DNA of 64,000 bases from Anagrus nilaparvatae. Its lineage: Eukaryota > Arthropoda > Insecta > Hymenoptera > Mymaridae. This document shows, in pieces, positions 11,801 to 22,059 of this stretch; position 1 is the first letter of the stretch; each line of letters opens with the position of its first letter. The position numbers and the translations under genes are program-made. The stretch is taken from the NCBI GenBank assembly GCA_022575985.1, contig JAKSXM010000137.1, forward strand, positions 12,108,001 through 12,172,000, written 5' to 3'. The notes beneath the pieces were generated by a model. It saw only the letters and a program-made list of their open reading frames with translations. It made no database searches and was not told where the DNA came from.

Positions 11801-11997
11801 TAAAGTAAAATAATATAAAAAAATAAAATTTATAAAGAAATTGCGAGGAATTTAAACTTTTTTCGTTATGTAGAATAATAAGAATTTCCCATTTTTTAGG
11901 GCCTAAAAAATTCGCTGCGGCATGGGCACAATGCGTCTATAATCACACGTACTTTCAATGGGGCCACATTTACTGCCGCAAGGAATGTACTAAATAA
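7362..11997 (+). CDS. Candidate small secreted cysteine-containing peptide (2 exons, 58 aa), antisense to carbonic anhydrase A
   Basis: Exon 1 (7362-7440) encodes [20 protein letters not shown] and six more residues, a typical signal peptide, and stops at a GTAAAA donor in phase 1. Exon 2 (11900-11997) follows the acceptor ATTTTTTAG and completes the split glycine codon. It encodes about 31 residues with a W-x2-C, a 14-residue gap and C-x3-C (YCRKEC) before TAA at 11995. Exon 2 stands out from its surroundings in base and amino-acid composition. The 4.46-kb intron spans the first exon of the minus-strand carbonic anhydrase A gene, so the two genes overlap head to head. Three cysteines is an odd number, so a middle exon or a longer 3' end may be missing. 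The spacing faintly recalls the start of macin-type antimicrobial peptides, but this is weak. The exon pairing is inferred from phase only. Confidence 0.45.
9030..9235 (+). repeat. Dispersed repeat family R1, copy 2
   Basis: It shares with 2440-2680 the core aaaaactatgtgttgaatacggg, a block ending gcatacaactgcattgaaagcc, and the end cccttgttgaacaaatagatatt. It contains the short inverted motif tcgttcgctacgctcactcg, which recurs in changed form in the copy near 28440. Confidence 0.65.
9330..9625 (+). repeat. Dispersed repeat family R4 (body only)
   Basis: Characteristic phrases of this family are present: gatatcgagtagaaacc, ttcagat.tt.gtactttcat and aatgaatgaggtattacat. The same phrases recur at 30890-31290, 37055-37660 and 58060-59230. 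This copy lacks the (CA)n core seen in the others and carries a C-rich tract at 9460-9475. Confidence 0.6.
9928..10458. mobile_element. Palindromic foldback MITE between the carbonic anhydrase genes
   Basis: The left arm starts aggtatttttcaccgtctga and the right arm ends in its inverse (tcagaccatgaaaaatacct). Inverted similarity continues through the matching phrases aatcaaaaatataacatatt, ttctttaaacggacccc and a G/C-rich block, to an inner pair gccagttgcagcccc / gggagctgcaactggc. It has no coding capacity and lies in the intron of the plus-strand peptide gene. Confidence 0.75.
10749..10776. repeat. (AAAT)n microsatellite
   Basis: Six tandem AAAT/AATA units (aataaataaataaataaataaat). Confidence 0.85.
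10965..11340 (-). repeat. Dispersed repeat family R2 with poly-G blocks, long copy
   Basis: It contains cggaacatgttta, runs of 9-12 G, and then short tandem phrases of the type gatttagggacttagaataat repeated about six times. It ends with tattgtaatgttgcgtaaaa and acctagccctcgg. Related copies lie at 4085-4330 and 25145-25345 (opposite orientation), 47590-47830, 49065-49150, 62325-62500 and 63590-63775. Confidence 0.7.
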
Positions 11998-12239
11998 ATT
12001 TGAAGTATTGATGATTTAAAAAATTTGTTTGAAAATTGGAAATTTTAAATAAATTTACATTTATAATGTAACAAAGTCTATAGGTATATTATAAATGTTT
12101 ACTTTTTATGTTGTTACATTTGAGACGCTTGATGTAAATTAAGTGGTTTCAGTGATTTAATAAACTTGTAGCAAATTTTCATCTCCTTAAGACTGATTCA
12201 ATTTTTTTTTTCTTTTTTTTTTACCAATGTTGATTTTCA

Positions 12240-12480
12240 AAAGTACCCCTAAAAGGGGTGTTTTTGTTATTTTTGCACTTTGAGTATCCAGGCTATGCCC
12301 ATGTTAGGGATATTTTTAGCTATTTTAAGGGTGAAATATTGATTATTTATAAAAAACAAGTCGAAATTCTTGATTAGCGGCCCAAAAAACGTATAAAAAC
12401 GTATAAATACTTTGGACGTTGAAAGTGCAAAAATAGCAAAAAATCTCCTTTTAGGGGTGTTTTACCCCTTTTAGAGGTAG
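12240..12480. repeat. Fragment of foldback family FB sub-repeats
   Basis: The phrases acccctaaaaggggtgtttttg, cactttgagtatccaggct, aagggtgaaatattgattat and gcggcccaaaaaacgtataa are single-unit relatives of the 141-bp sub-repeats in the foldback elements at 5277-6255 and 14878-16566. It lies just downstream (3' side) of carbonic anhydrase B. Confidence 0.65.
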
Positions 12481-12712
12481 TTGTAATGTAGTTGGAATGG
12501 AATCTTTTAATAACAGTTCTGAAGGTTATATTTTTGTGTAAAAAACTCCATAATTGCAACCTTATTAAAAAACCAAATTTTTCATTTGAATTAAGTGATA
12601 ATAAAAATACATTGAAACATGCTAATTTAATTTTCTCAAAAAAAAATTGTATCAAAGAATAATTTATTTTTATGTCTTTATTCAATATATAAAAATTTTC
12701 AAAAAAATTAAT

Positions 12713-15700
12713 TTATGTTCGTCCGTTTGAAGGCTGTATTGGCCTGAAGTTCAAATGATCATCATCGGTCAAAACCAACTGCCTAAAAGCCTCGATCTGT
12801 AATAAATTAATAATAAAAAATTTAATGAATTGTTCTTAAATTTTATTATAATATTAGTTAAAGTTGCATACGTACTTGCGAATAGTGCAATTTTCTTACT
12901 TTGGTCGGTAAAATCCAAATAACAGATTCCGAGCAAGGTGGTGTTGTTAAAGATCCATCATAAGTAACATAATATTTTTCTTTAAAAACGTTGTTAAATA
13001 GTATTAATGGAATCGGTGATACGTTTGTTGTTTGTTTTGGATTTTTTATCTTTGAGAATTGGTCTTCTATAATTGTGAAACCTACATTAATAACATGACT
13101 CGGCTGCAAAAAAAACATAACATAACATAAGGCAAATTTGACAATTTACTAAGAGAGTTTATGTGCTGTTAACACTTATGAATAAATTCATTATTCGAAA
13201 TTTTTAAAAATAATTACTTTTAATTCACCTCAAGATTTTAAGAAATCGATTCAAATTTAATGTTTTTCAAATGTTTAAAGTTATAAATTATAATAAATTG
13301 TTATTAAGGGAAGAAATTAAAAAGTATTTTAGAGATATTAGAATGCAGTGAAAATGATTCAGGCTTAAATTTTTTTGCAATATATTGCCAGTTCTTAACT
13401 AGCCAAGATTTTCAATTGATTAAATTAGGCGTCAGTTATTTTTTCCAGTAATAAGCAGCAATTACCCCTTTTCAAAACATTTCAAAAAATTAATTAATAC
13501 TGCCTATTTAAAATAAATCTTATAATAAATATTAAAAATCTTTGTTGCACATAAGTGCAACTGCAGTTATGTGCAGAAAAGTTAATATTTTTATAGACAA
13601 ATATTTAATTTAAATATGCGGTATAATTAGTTTTAAAAATTATTTTGTACAAAATACATCAAACAATATATCAATACTTACTTTGAATAAATATCCTACT
13701 ACAGCTAATCCATCAGGCTTATTAGCAGCTTCTTCAAAACTGCCATATGATTTTTTCCAATGTACTAGATGCATTTCCAATGAACTCCTAGCAATAAATG
13801 AATATTATTATTAATTATTTAACATTTTTTACTGTTTTAATTTGACTACAATCAAGAGCCCAACTTATGAGTCCTTAATAATAATAAATTTATACTGTAC
13901 ACTTTATTCTTGACTTTATTACTATTAAGTTTTTGGAAACTTTTTGATACAATAATAAATAAAAAGAAAAGGATTAAATTAAAAATTACCTTTGGTTGTT
14001 AAAAGTATGTTCGCTACCAACTGAATTATTTGGACCCCAATGGAAGTGCATTTGTTCAAAAATGTATTCATCTTGTAAAGGTCCTCCAGTCACAAATGGT
14101 TTACGATAATTCCAAACACCTCTTACTTGAACTAAATGATATGAGAATTACAAATAATGATCATAAGAAAATACTTATTGATGTTAAATTTGTTATTAAT
14201 AAAATGTTTCAGTCTAGAAGCCGTACAGGCAAGATGTATTTTCTAACTTTTGTATGTTTTATTACGTGAAAAATAAGTTTTTTGAAATACAGATTCAAAA
14301 CTTAGCCCATGAAGGTAAAGTTATCCGCCAGAGGAATATATTCTATCCGCCAGAAGCCTTTATAAAAGGGGCTGTTAACCATCTTTTAACTTGAAAATAA
14401 AAAATATGTAAATAATTGTTATTTTACAATTTAAGTTAGTACTGGGGGTTTTTTGGGGCGCTGAATGAAAAAAACCCCCAGAGACAGTTTTGTAATTAAA
14501 TAAAGTAATGTTTTACGATTTTCATTTTTCAGGATGAGAGAACACCTGTTTTCCGAATTTCCCGCAAACGAAGACGTTTTTTCACTTTCCTGACCAAAAA
14601 TATCAATTAAGAACCCCAAAAAACCCCTAGAGACCATTTTTTAATTGAATAAAATAAAGTTTTACAATTTTTTTTTTTAGAATGAAAAACCATCTATTTT
14701 CCGATTTTCCCGCAAATGCAAAAGTTTTTTCACGGTCCTGACCAAAAATATCGATTCAGCGCCCCAAAAAATCCCCAGTAATAACTTAAATTGTAAAATA
14801 ACAATTATTTATATATTTTTTATTTTCAAGTTAAAAGATGGTTAACAGCCCCTTTTATAAAAGCTTCTGGCGGATTACTCCAGTCAAAATACGGGGGGGG
14901 GTTGTATTTTCACTGGCGAACACGAGATTTGCTCTACTATAGGTTTTTTGGGTCGCTGAACACGAAAATCGGGGTCATTTGAGTGAGAAATTGGGGCTTC
15001 ACCCTTAAATTTGCAAAAACTACCCCCAAAAAGGGGTTTTTTTTACATATTTGCAATTTGAGCGCTCAGATTGGCACCATACGGGTTTTTTGGGTCACTG
15101 ATCAAGAATTTCGACTTCTTTTTCATAAATAATCAATATTTCACCCCTAAATTGGTTACAACTCCCCCCCCAAGGGGGTGTTTTGCTATTTTACACTTTT
15201 GAGCATCCAGGATATATCCATATAGGTTTTTTGGGTCGCTAATCAAGAATTTAGACTCCTTTTTCACAAATAATCAATATTTCACCCCTAAATTGGCTAA
15301 AAATCCCCCCCCAAGGGGGTGTTTTGCTATTTTACACTTTTGAGCATCCAGGATATATTCATATAGGTTTTTTGGGTCGGAAGTCAAGAATTTCGACTCC
15401 TTTTTCCCAAATAATCAATATTTCACCCCTAAATTGGTTACAACTCCCCCCCAAGGGGGTGTTTTGCTATTTTAGCACTTTGAGCATCCAGGATATGTTC
15501 ATATAGGTTTTTTGGGTCGCTAATCAAGAATTTAGACTCCTTTTTCACAAATAATCAATATTTCACCCCTAAATTGGCTAAAAATCCCCCCCCAAGGGGG
15601 TGTTTTGCTATTTTACACTTTTGAGCATCCAGGATATATCCATATAGGTTTTTTGGGTCGGTAGTCAAGAATTTCGACTCCTTTTTCCCAAATAATCAAT

Positions 15701-18700
15701 ATTTCACCCCTAAATTGGCTAAAAATCCCCCCCCAAGGGGGTGTTTTGCTATTTTACACTTTTGAGCATCCAGGATATATCCATATAGGTTTTTTGGGTC
15801 GCTAATCAAGAATTTCGACTTCTTTTTCATAAATAATCAATATTTCACCTCTAAATTGGCTACAACTCCCCCCCCCCCAAGGGGGTGTTTTGCTATTTTA
15901 GCACTTTGAGCATCCAGGATATGTTCATATAGGTTTTTTGGGTCGCTAATCAAGAATTTCGACTCCTTTTTCACAACCCCCTTGGGGGGGGATTTTTAGC
16001 CAATTTAGGGGTGAAATATTGATTATTTGGGAAAAAGGAGTCGAAATTCTTGACTACCGACCCAAAAAACCTATATGGATATATCCTGGATGCTCAAAAG
16101 TGTAAAATAGCAAAACACCCCCTTGGGGGGGGGGGGGATTTTTAGCCAATTTAGGGGTGAAATATTGATTGTTTGTGAAAAAGGAGTCGAAATTCTTGAT
16201 TAGCGACCCAAAAAACCTATATGGATATATCCTGGATGCTCAAAGTGGTAAAATAGCAAAACACCCCCTTGGGGGGGGGGGAGTTTTAGCCAATTTAGGG
16301 GTGAAATATTGATTATTTATGAAAAAGAAGTCAAAATTCTTTATCAGTGACCCAAAAAACCCGTATGGTGCCAATCTGAGCGCTCAAATTGCAAATATGT
16401 AAAAAAAACCCCTTTTTGGGGGTAGTTTTTGCAAATTTAAGGGTGAAGCCCCAATTTCTCACTCAAATGACCCCGATTTTCGAGTTCAGCGACCCAAAAA
16501 ACCTATAGTAGAGCAAATCTCGTGTTCGCCAGTGAAAATACAACCAAACCCGTATTTTGACTGGAGTAGATAGAATATATTCCTCTGGCGGATAACTTTA
16601 CCTTCATACTTAGCCCTAATATCGAAAAAGCGTATTTTCAACTGATTTTAAATAATATTAGACATTTATTTTTAAAGCTTTGATAATTGTCTTCAAAATG
16701 ATAGGTGATACGCCTGTCTGTAATCAAGAACTTTTTAGTCACGGCTCCAAAAAATGAGTCCTAAAACTATTTATGGGAATATATTGGCATATGTTTAATG
16801 CTTTTTTGCGTTTTTTACACAATGAAATTAGTTGTATGTTAAATTTTAATCTAGCTTATTAGTTCAAAATATTGATATTTTCATATTGAAATATTCATTG
16901 GTCCAAGAATAATCGATTAAGCGCTAATGGGTTAAAATAAAAATTTCATAGCAGTTAAAAAAGCGCGGATGAACGACGGTAGAAAATGTTAATTTTCGGC
17001 TGTTAGAAAATGGTTTCACCCCATTAGGGCTATGAAAAAAAGTTTAAGGATGCTATTTTTTTTTATGTTTAAAAAACCGGTTTTCGAAAAATTCAAAATT
17101 AGATTTTGTGACCCTAAAGGCACACAAAAAATTTTTTTAAAAAAAGTGCTGAAATGTTAACTTAGCCTATCAATAGAGTATTATCTGTTTACGGGTCGGA
17201 GAAATAAATTAAAATCTAAAAACTTCAAAAAACCTTTTTCTTAGGTTTTCGGGGGACTATAATAGAGGTCAAATTTCGACGAAAATCAGTGAATTTTGGG
17301 ATAACTTTTCGGGTGCTACTACGTAAGTCAGGTTTGGTTCCGTAGGCCAAATCACCGCGTTCTTATCCTGAAGTAGCCTTTACGCTACCTTTTTCGTATC
17401 GAATAAAAAAACTTTCATTAAATTGTTTGTATTATAATAAATGGATTTGTTCCAACAAATTTAACTTTTAAAAAATTATTCAAGCAAATCATTTTACATA
17501 TTGGAATATTAGTATTGGAAATAAAAGCTAATTAAAAACTACATTATGGTATTTTAAACAAGTGCAGTGACGTGAATAAGAATAAATTAAATTTTTTAAA
17601 ATTTATTTAATTAAATACATTAAAAAGTAAAATTATTTTCATTATTAAATATTTTGAAAATATTTATTGCTTTATAAAATCTTTACGGGTACATGTGCAG
17701 GACATTAAAATTAGACATTATAAAGATTTATTTATTAAAATAATCTGTTTCAGGTTAAATACGCTCTTTAGCTGTCAATGTCTAATAAATAACTTACAAT
17801 TTATTATTTTTAAGTTATACACAGTAAAAAGTAACTTTCTTAAATTTACAAAAAAAATAGAAATTTTTTGAAAAATAAGTAAATTTTCAAAAAATTTTGT
17901 TAATATTCGATAAAAATCGTAAGTTTACTAATTTTAGTATATTATCGAAAAATTCGAGAATTCTCGATTTTTTTTTTGTGATTTTACGAAAAAAATTGTA
18001 AATTCACAACTATTTTTCGGAAATTTACAACTATTTTTTGTAAATTTTCGAAAAAAATGGTAAATTATCATTTTTTCTTGCGAATTCACAAAAAAAAATC
18101 GAGAATTTTTTGTTAATATACAAAATTTAGTAAATTTACGATTTTTATCGAATAATTACAAATTTCTTCGAAAATTTACTAATTTTTCGTAAATGTTCTA
18201 ATTTTTTTGTTAATATAAGAAAGTTACTTTTTTACAGTGTATACATTTCGCTAATGAATAAATTAATTATAAGGTAAAGTAAAAATTTTGCACGCATGGA
18301 GCCTTTGGATATCCTGAATTTTTTGATCTTTACATCAATTGAAATATTAATACCATTTCTACCGATACCTACTCTATAAGGTTTATTCAAATATTTACTT
18401 ACACCCATATATTTTGATTACCTACAGCCAGGGCCCATGGAGATAGAGAAATTAATGGTGCAAAAATTTTTCCATAAGTATGGCTCAGATGGCTTAAAAT
18501 TGTCTAAAATGTGAAAATAACAGCTAATGTATTTTCAAATTTTACCCTTATATTTTGATCAACTACAGCCAGGGCCCATGGAGATGGAAAAATTAATGGT
18601 ACAAAATTTTTTTCAAAAGTATGGCTCAGATGGCTTAAAATTGTCTGAAATGTGAAAATAACAGCTAATGTATTTTCAAATTTTACCCTTATATTTTGAT

Positions 18701-21700
18701 CAACTACAGCCAGGGCCCATGGAGATGGAGAAATTAATGGTACAAAAATTTTTCCAAAAGTATGGCTCAGATGGCTTAAAATTGTCTGAAATGTGAAAGT
18801 AACAGCTAATGTATTTTCAAATTTTACCCTTATATTTTGATCAACTACAGCCAGGGCCCATGGAGATGGAGAAATTAATGGTACAAAAATTTTTTCAAAA
18901 GTATGGCTCAGATAGCTTAAAATTGTCTGAAATGTGAAAATAACAGCTAATAAATTTTCAAATTTTACCCATATATTTTGATTACCTACAGCCAGGTCCC
19001 ATGGAGATGGAGAAATTAATGGTACAAAAATTTTTTCAAAAGTATGGCTCAGATGGCTTAAAATTGTCTGAAATGTGAAAATAACAGGTAATGTATTTTC
19101 AAATTTTACCCATATATTTTGATCAACTACAGCCAGGGCCCATGGAGATGGAGAAATTAATGGTACAAAAATTTTTTCTAAAGTATGGCTCAGATGGCTT
19201 AAAATTGTCTGAAATCCGTCTGAAATGTGAAAATAACATCTAATGTATTTTCAAATTTTACCCTTATATTTTGATCAACTACAGCCAGGGCCCATGGAGA
19301 TGGAAAAATTAATGGTACAAAAATTTTTCCAAAAGTATGGCTCAGATGGCTTAAAATTGTCTGAAATGTGAAAGTAACAGCTAATGTATTTTCAAATTTT
19401 ACCCTTATATTTTGATCAACTACAGCCAGGGCCCATGGAGATGGAGAAATTAATGGTACAAAAATTTTTTCAAAAGTATGGCTCAGATAGCTTAAAATTG
19501 TCTGAAATGTGAAAATAACAGCTAATAAATTTTCAAATTTTACCCATATATTTTGATTACCTACAGCCAGGTCCCATGGAGATGGAGAAATTAATGGTAC
19601 AAAAATTTTTTCAAAAGTATGGCTCAGATGGCTTAAAATTGTCTGAAATGTGAAAATAACAGGTAATGTATTTTCAAATTTTACCCATATATTTTGATTA
19701 CCTACAGCTAGGGCCCATGGATATGGAGAAATTAATGGTACAAAAATTTTTTCAAAAGTATGGCTCAGGTGGCTTAAAATTGTCTAAAATGTGAAAATAA
19801 CAGCTAATGTATTTTCAAATTTTACCCTTATATTTTGATCAACTACAGCCAGGGCCCATGGAGATGGAAAAATTAATGGTACAAAAATGTTTTCAAAAGT
19901 TAGGCTCAGATGGCTTAAAATTGTCTGAAATGTGAAAATAACAGCTAATGTATTTTCAAATTTTACCCATATATTTTGATCAACTACAGCCAGGGCCCAT
20001 GGAGATGGAGAAATTAATGGTACAAAAATTTTTTCTAAAGTATGGCTCAGATGGCTTAAAATTGTCTGAAATCCGTCTGAAATGTGAAAATAACAGCTAA
20101 TGTATTTTCAAATTTTACCCATATATTTTGATTACCTACAGCTAGGGCCCATGGATATGGAGAAATTAATGGTACAAAAATTTTTTCAAAAGTATGGCTC
20201 AGGTGGCTTAAAATTGTCTAAAATGTGAAAATAACAGCTAATGTATTTTCAAATTTTACCCTTATATTTTGATCAACTACAGCCAGGGCCCATGGAGATG
20301 GAAAAATTAATGGTACAAAAATGTTTTCAAAAGTTAGGCTCAGATGGCTTAAAATTGTCTGAAATGTGAAAATAACCGCTAATGTATTTTCAAATTTTAC
20401 CCATATATTTTGATCAACTACAGCCAGGGCCCATGGAGATGGAGAAATTAATGGTAAAAAAATTTTTTCTAAAGTATGGCTCAGATGGCTTAAAATTGTC
20501 TGAAATGTGAAAATAACAGCTAATGTATTTTCAAATTTTACCCTTATATTTTGATCAACTACAGCCAGGGCCCATGGAGATGGAGAAATTAATGGTACAA
20601 AAATTTTTTCAAAAGTATGGCTCAGGTGGCTTAAAATTGTCTAAAATGTGAAAATAACAGCTAATGTATTTTCAAATTTTACCCATATATTTTGATCAAC
20701 TACAGCCAGGGCCCATGGAGATGGAGAAATTAATGGTACAAAAATTTTTTCTAAAGTATGGCTCAGATGGCTTAAAATTGTCTGAAATCCGTCTGAAATG
20801 TGAAAATAACAGCTAATGTATTTTCAAATTTTACCCATATATTTTGATCAACTACAGCCAGGGCCCATGGAGATGGAGAAATTAATGGTAAAAAAATTTT
20901 TTCTAAAGTATGGCTCAGATGGCTTAAAATTGTCTGAAATGTGAAAATAACAGCTAATGTATTTTCAAATTTTACCCTTATATTTTGATCAACTACAGCC
21001 AGGGCCCATGGAGATGGAGAAATTAATGGTACAAAAATTTTTTCAAAAGTATGGCTCAGGTGGCTTAAAATTGTCTAAAATGTGAAAATAACAGCTAATG
21101 TATTTTCAAATTTTACCCATATATTTTGATTACCTACAGCTAGGGCCCATGGAGATGGAGAAATTAATGGTACAAAAATTTTTCCAAAAGTATTGCTCAG
21201 ATGGCTTAAAATTGTCTGAAATGTGAAAATAACAGCTAATGTATTTTCAAATTACAACTAAAATTAAGCTTAATCCTTTTACGTGGGTATGGGGGTCTGA
21301 TGGGCCCGAGCGAATCAGAAAAATGGTGTATGCATTAACTAGTTAATTTATACATTAACTGAACGTATACTTTAACTGTAGCATATATTATAAGTCCCTC
21401 GCTAAATGTTTACTGATAAAATGTTCTCTTGCGGCAACTGGGATTCTGCGGGTGAAAGGTGAGGGGTGAGGTTGTTCCTGGTGATATGAATATTCCTTTT
21501 TCGTATCACTTATAATTACGAAAACTTTAAAACATATGCTTAAAAATTTAGTGCATAAAATTTTATGCTCGTCATTATTTTTAAATAAAAATTTTAAGTA
21601 AAAAGTATTTTAAAAAAATGGTACAAAAAAGAATGCTAATTTTCCCAGGAAACCCTTGATTTATTTTAAAAATTTTGTTCATACCAGAATGTCCATTGTT

Positions 21701-22059
21701 AATAACAGTCATAGAAGTTGGTACACTGTGATAGTTCTTAAATATTACAGCATCTTTCTTTTCAACATTGAATGAATCAAAGTTAATATTTATTGGTGAT
21801 TGACGGTTCCTTCCGCAATCTCTAAAATATTTGGGCCAATCAGCATCTGGTTGACGGTAATTATAATCCTGGCCAAAAATCTACAAAAATTTAAATGCAA
21901 TCAAAAGATATACAAGCAAAAATTTATATTACTTTTAATTTATTTGAATAATTTTTGTTTAAAATTTTCCATCAGGTTTTATTGTCAGAAAATTTCAAAT
22001 TTTATACTTACAGATTTTTCAAAAGTAGTAAAAAGGAAAAAAATAATTAAAAATTTCAT
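12713..22059 (-). CDS. Secreted alpha-carbonic anhydrase, copy B (6 exons, 267 aa)
   Basis: Paralogue of copy A and presumably the same CO2 hydratase role outside the cell. The coding exons, 5' to 3', are 22012-22059, 21685-21880, 13990-14131, 13682-13787, 12876-13103 and 12713-12796. All junctions are GT-AG with matching phases, total 804 nt. Exon 1 is a 16-residue signal peptide ([16 protein letters not shown]). The body has [11 protein letters not shown], the proton-shuttle His80 (NNGHS), zinc ligands His110 and His112 (MHFHWG) and His135 (LEMHLVHW), and SLTTPPC with the catalytic Thr217. The likely disulfide is Cys38-Cys221. It ends shortly after [12 protein letters not shown], so the tail is 8 residues shorter than in A. 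Exons 4 and 5 have exactly the same lengths (106 and 228 nt) as in A, showing tandem duplication. Intron 2 is about 7.6 kb because of inserted repeats, while the remaining introns are short. No damage to the coding exons is seen. Confidence 0.93.
14309..16607. mobile_element. Composite foldback element FB2 inside intron 2 of carbonic anhydrase B
   Basis: An outer inverted pair (atgaaggtaaagttatccgc at 14309 and its inverse ending 16607) encloses two further palindromes. One, 14346-14877, has arms reading ccgccagaagcctttataaa. The other, 14878-16566, starts ctccagtcaaaatacgg and ends in its inverse. The second holds about seven direct sub-repeats of 140-144 bp with phrases ggttttttgggtcgctaatc, atcaatatttcacccctaaa, a ccccccccaaggggg hairpin and gagcatccaggatatatcc (starts near 15225, 15366, 15506, 15647, 15788, 15932). 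Orientation flips near 15975 and the same units continue inverted to 16566. It is non-coding and shares its family with FB1. Confidence 0.85.
16960..17400. other. Moderately GC-rich intronic stretch, not recognised
   Basis: Within intron 2 of carbonic anhydrase B. Phrases such as gcgcggatgaacgacgg and ccgtaggccaaatcaccgcg stand out from the AT-rich background. No open frame of useful length and no inverted arms were found, so it may be an old transposon remnant. Confidence 0.3.
17820..18239. mobile_element. TA-flanked MITE, family M1, copy 1
   Basis: The terminal inverted repeats read CACAGTAAAAAGTAACTTTC on the left and CACTGTAAAAAAGTAACTTTC on the right. They are flanked by TA on both sides (17818-17819 and 18240-18241), the duplication typical of Tc1/mariner-type insertion. 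The interior is also palindromic and built of short phrases such as ttcgaaaattagtaaatt and tcgagaattctcgattttttt. No coding capacity. Other copies: 52800-53181, 54634 to about 55030 (right end lost) and 60016-60312. Confidence 0.85.
18390..21256 (+). repeat. Tandem satellite, 141-bp unit, about 20 copies, inside intron 2 of carbonic anhydrase B
   Basis: The landmark gggcccatgg recurs at 18431, 18572, 18713, 18854, 18995 (as ggtccc), 19136, 19288, 19429, 19570 and on to 21143. Spacing is 141 bp, or 152 bp where an 11-bp duplication (ccgtctgaaat) is present. Each unit reads from tattttgatcaactacagcc through atggagatggagaaattaatgg and tatggctcagatggcttaaa to gtctgaaatgtgaaaataac. Variant units repeat at 434 bp (19711 to 20145; 20453 to 20887) and 575 bp (18995 to 19570), so blocks of 3-4 units have themselves been duplicated. 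Units differ by only a few bases, implying recent expansion. Confidence 0.95.

Noticed and set aside
18390..21256. Possible CRISPR-like array
   Set aside because: Units are contiguous 141-bp tandem repeats with no unique spacers; this is a eukaryotic satellite.
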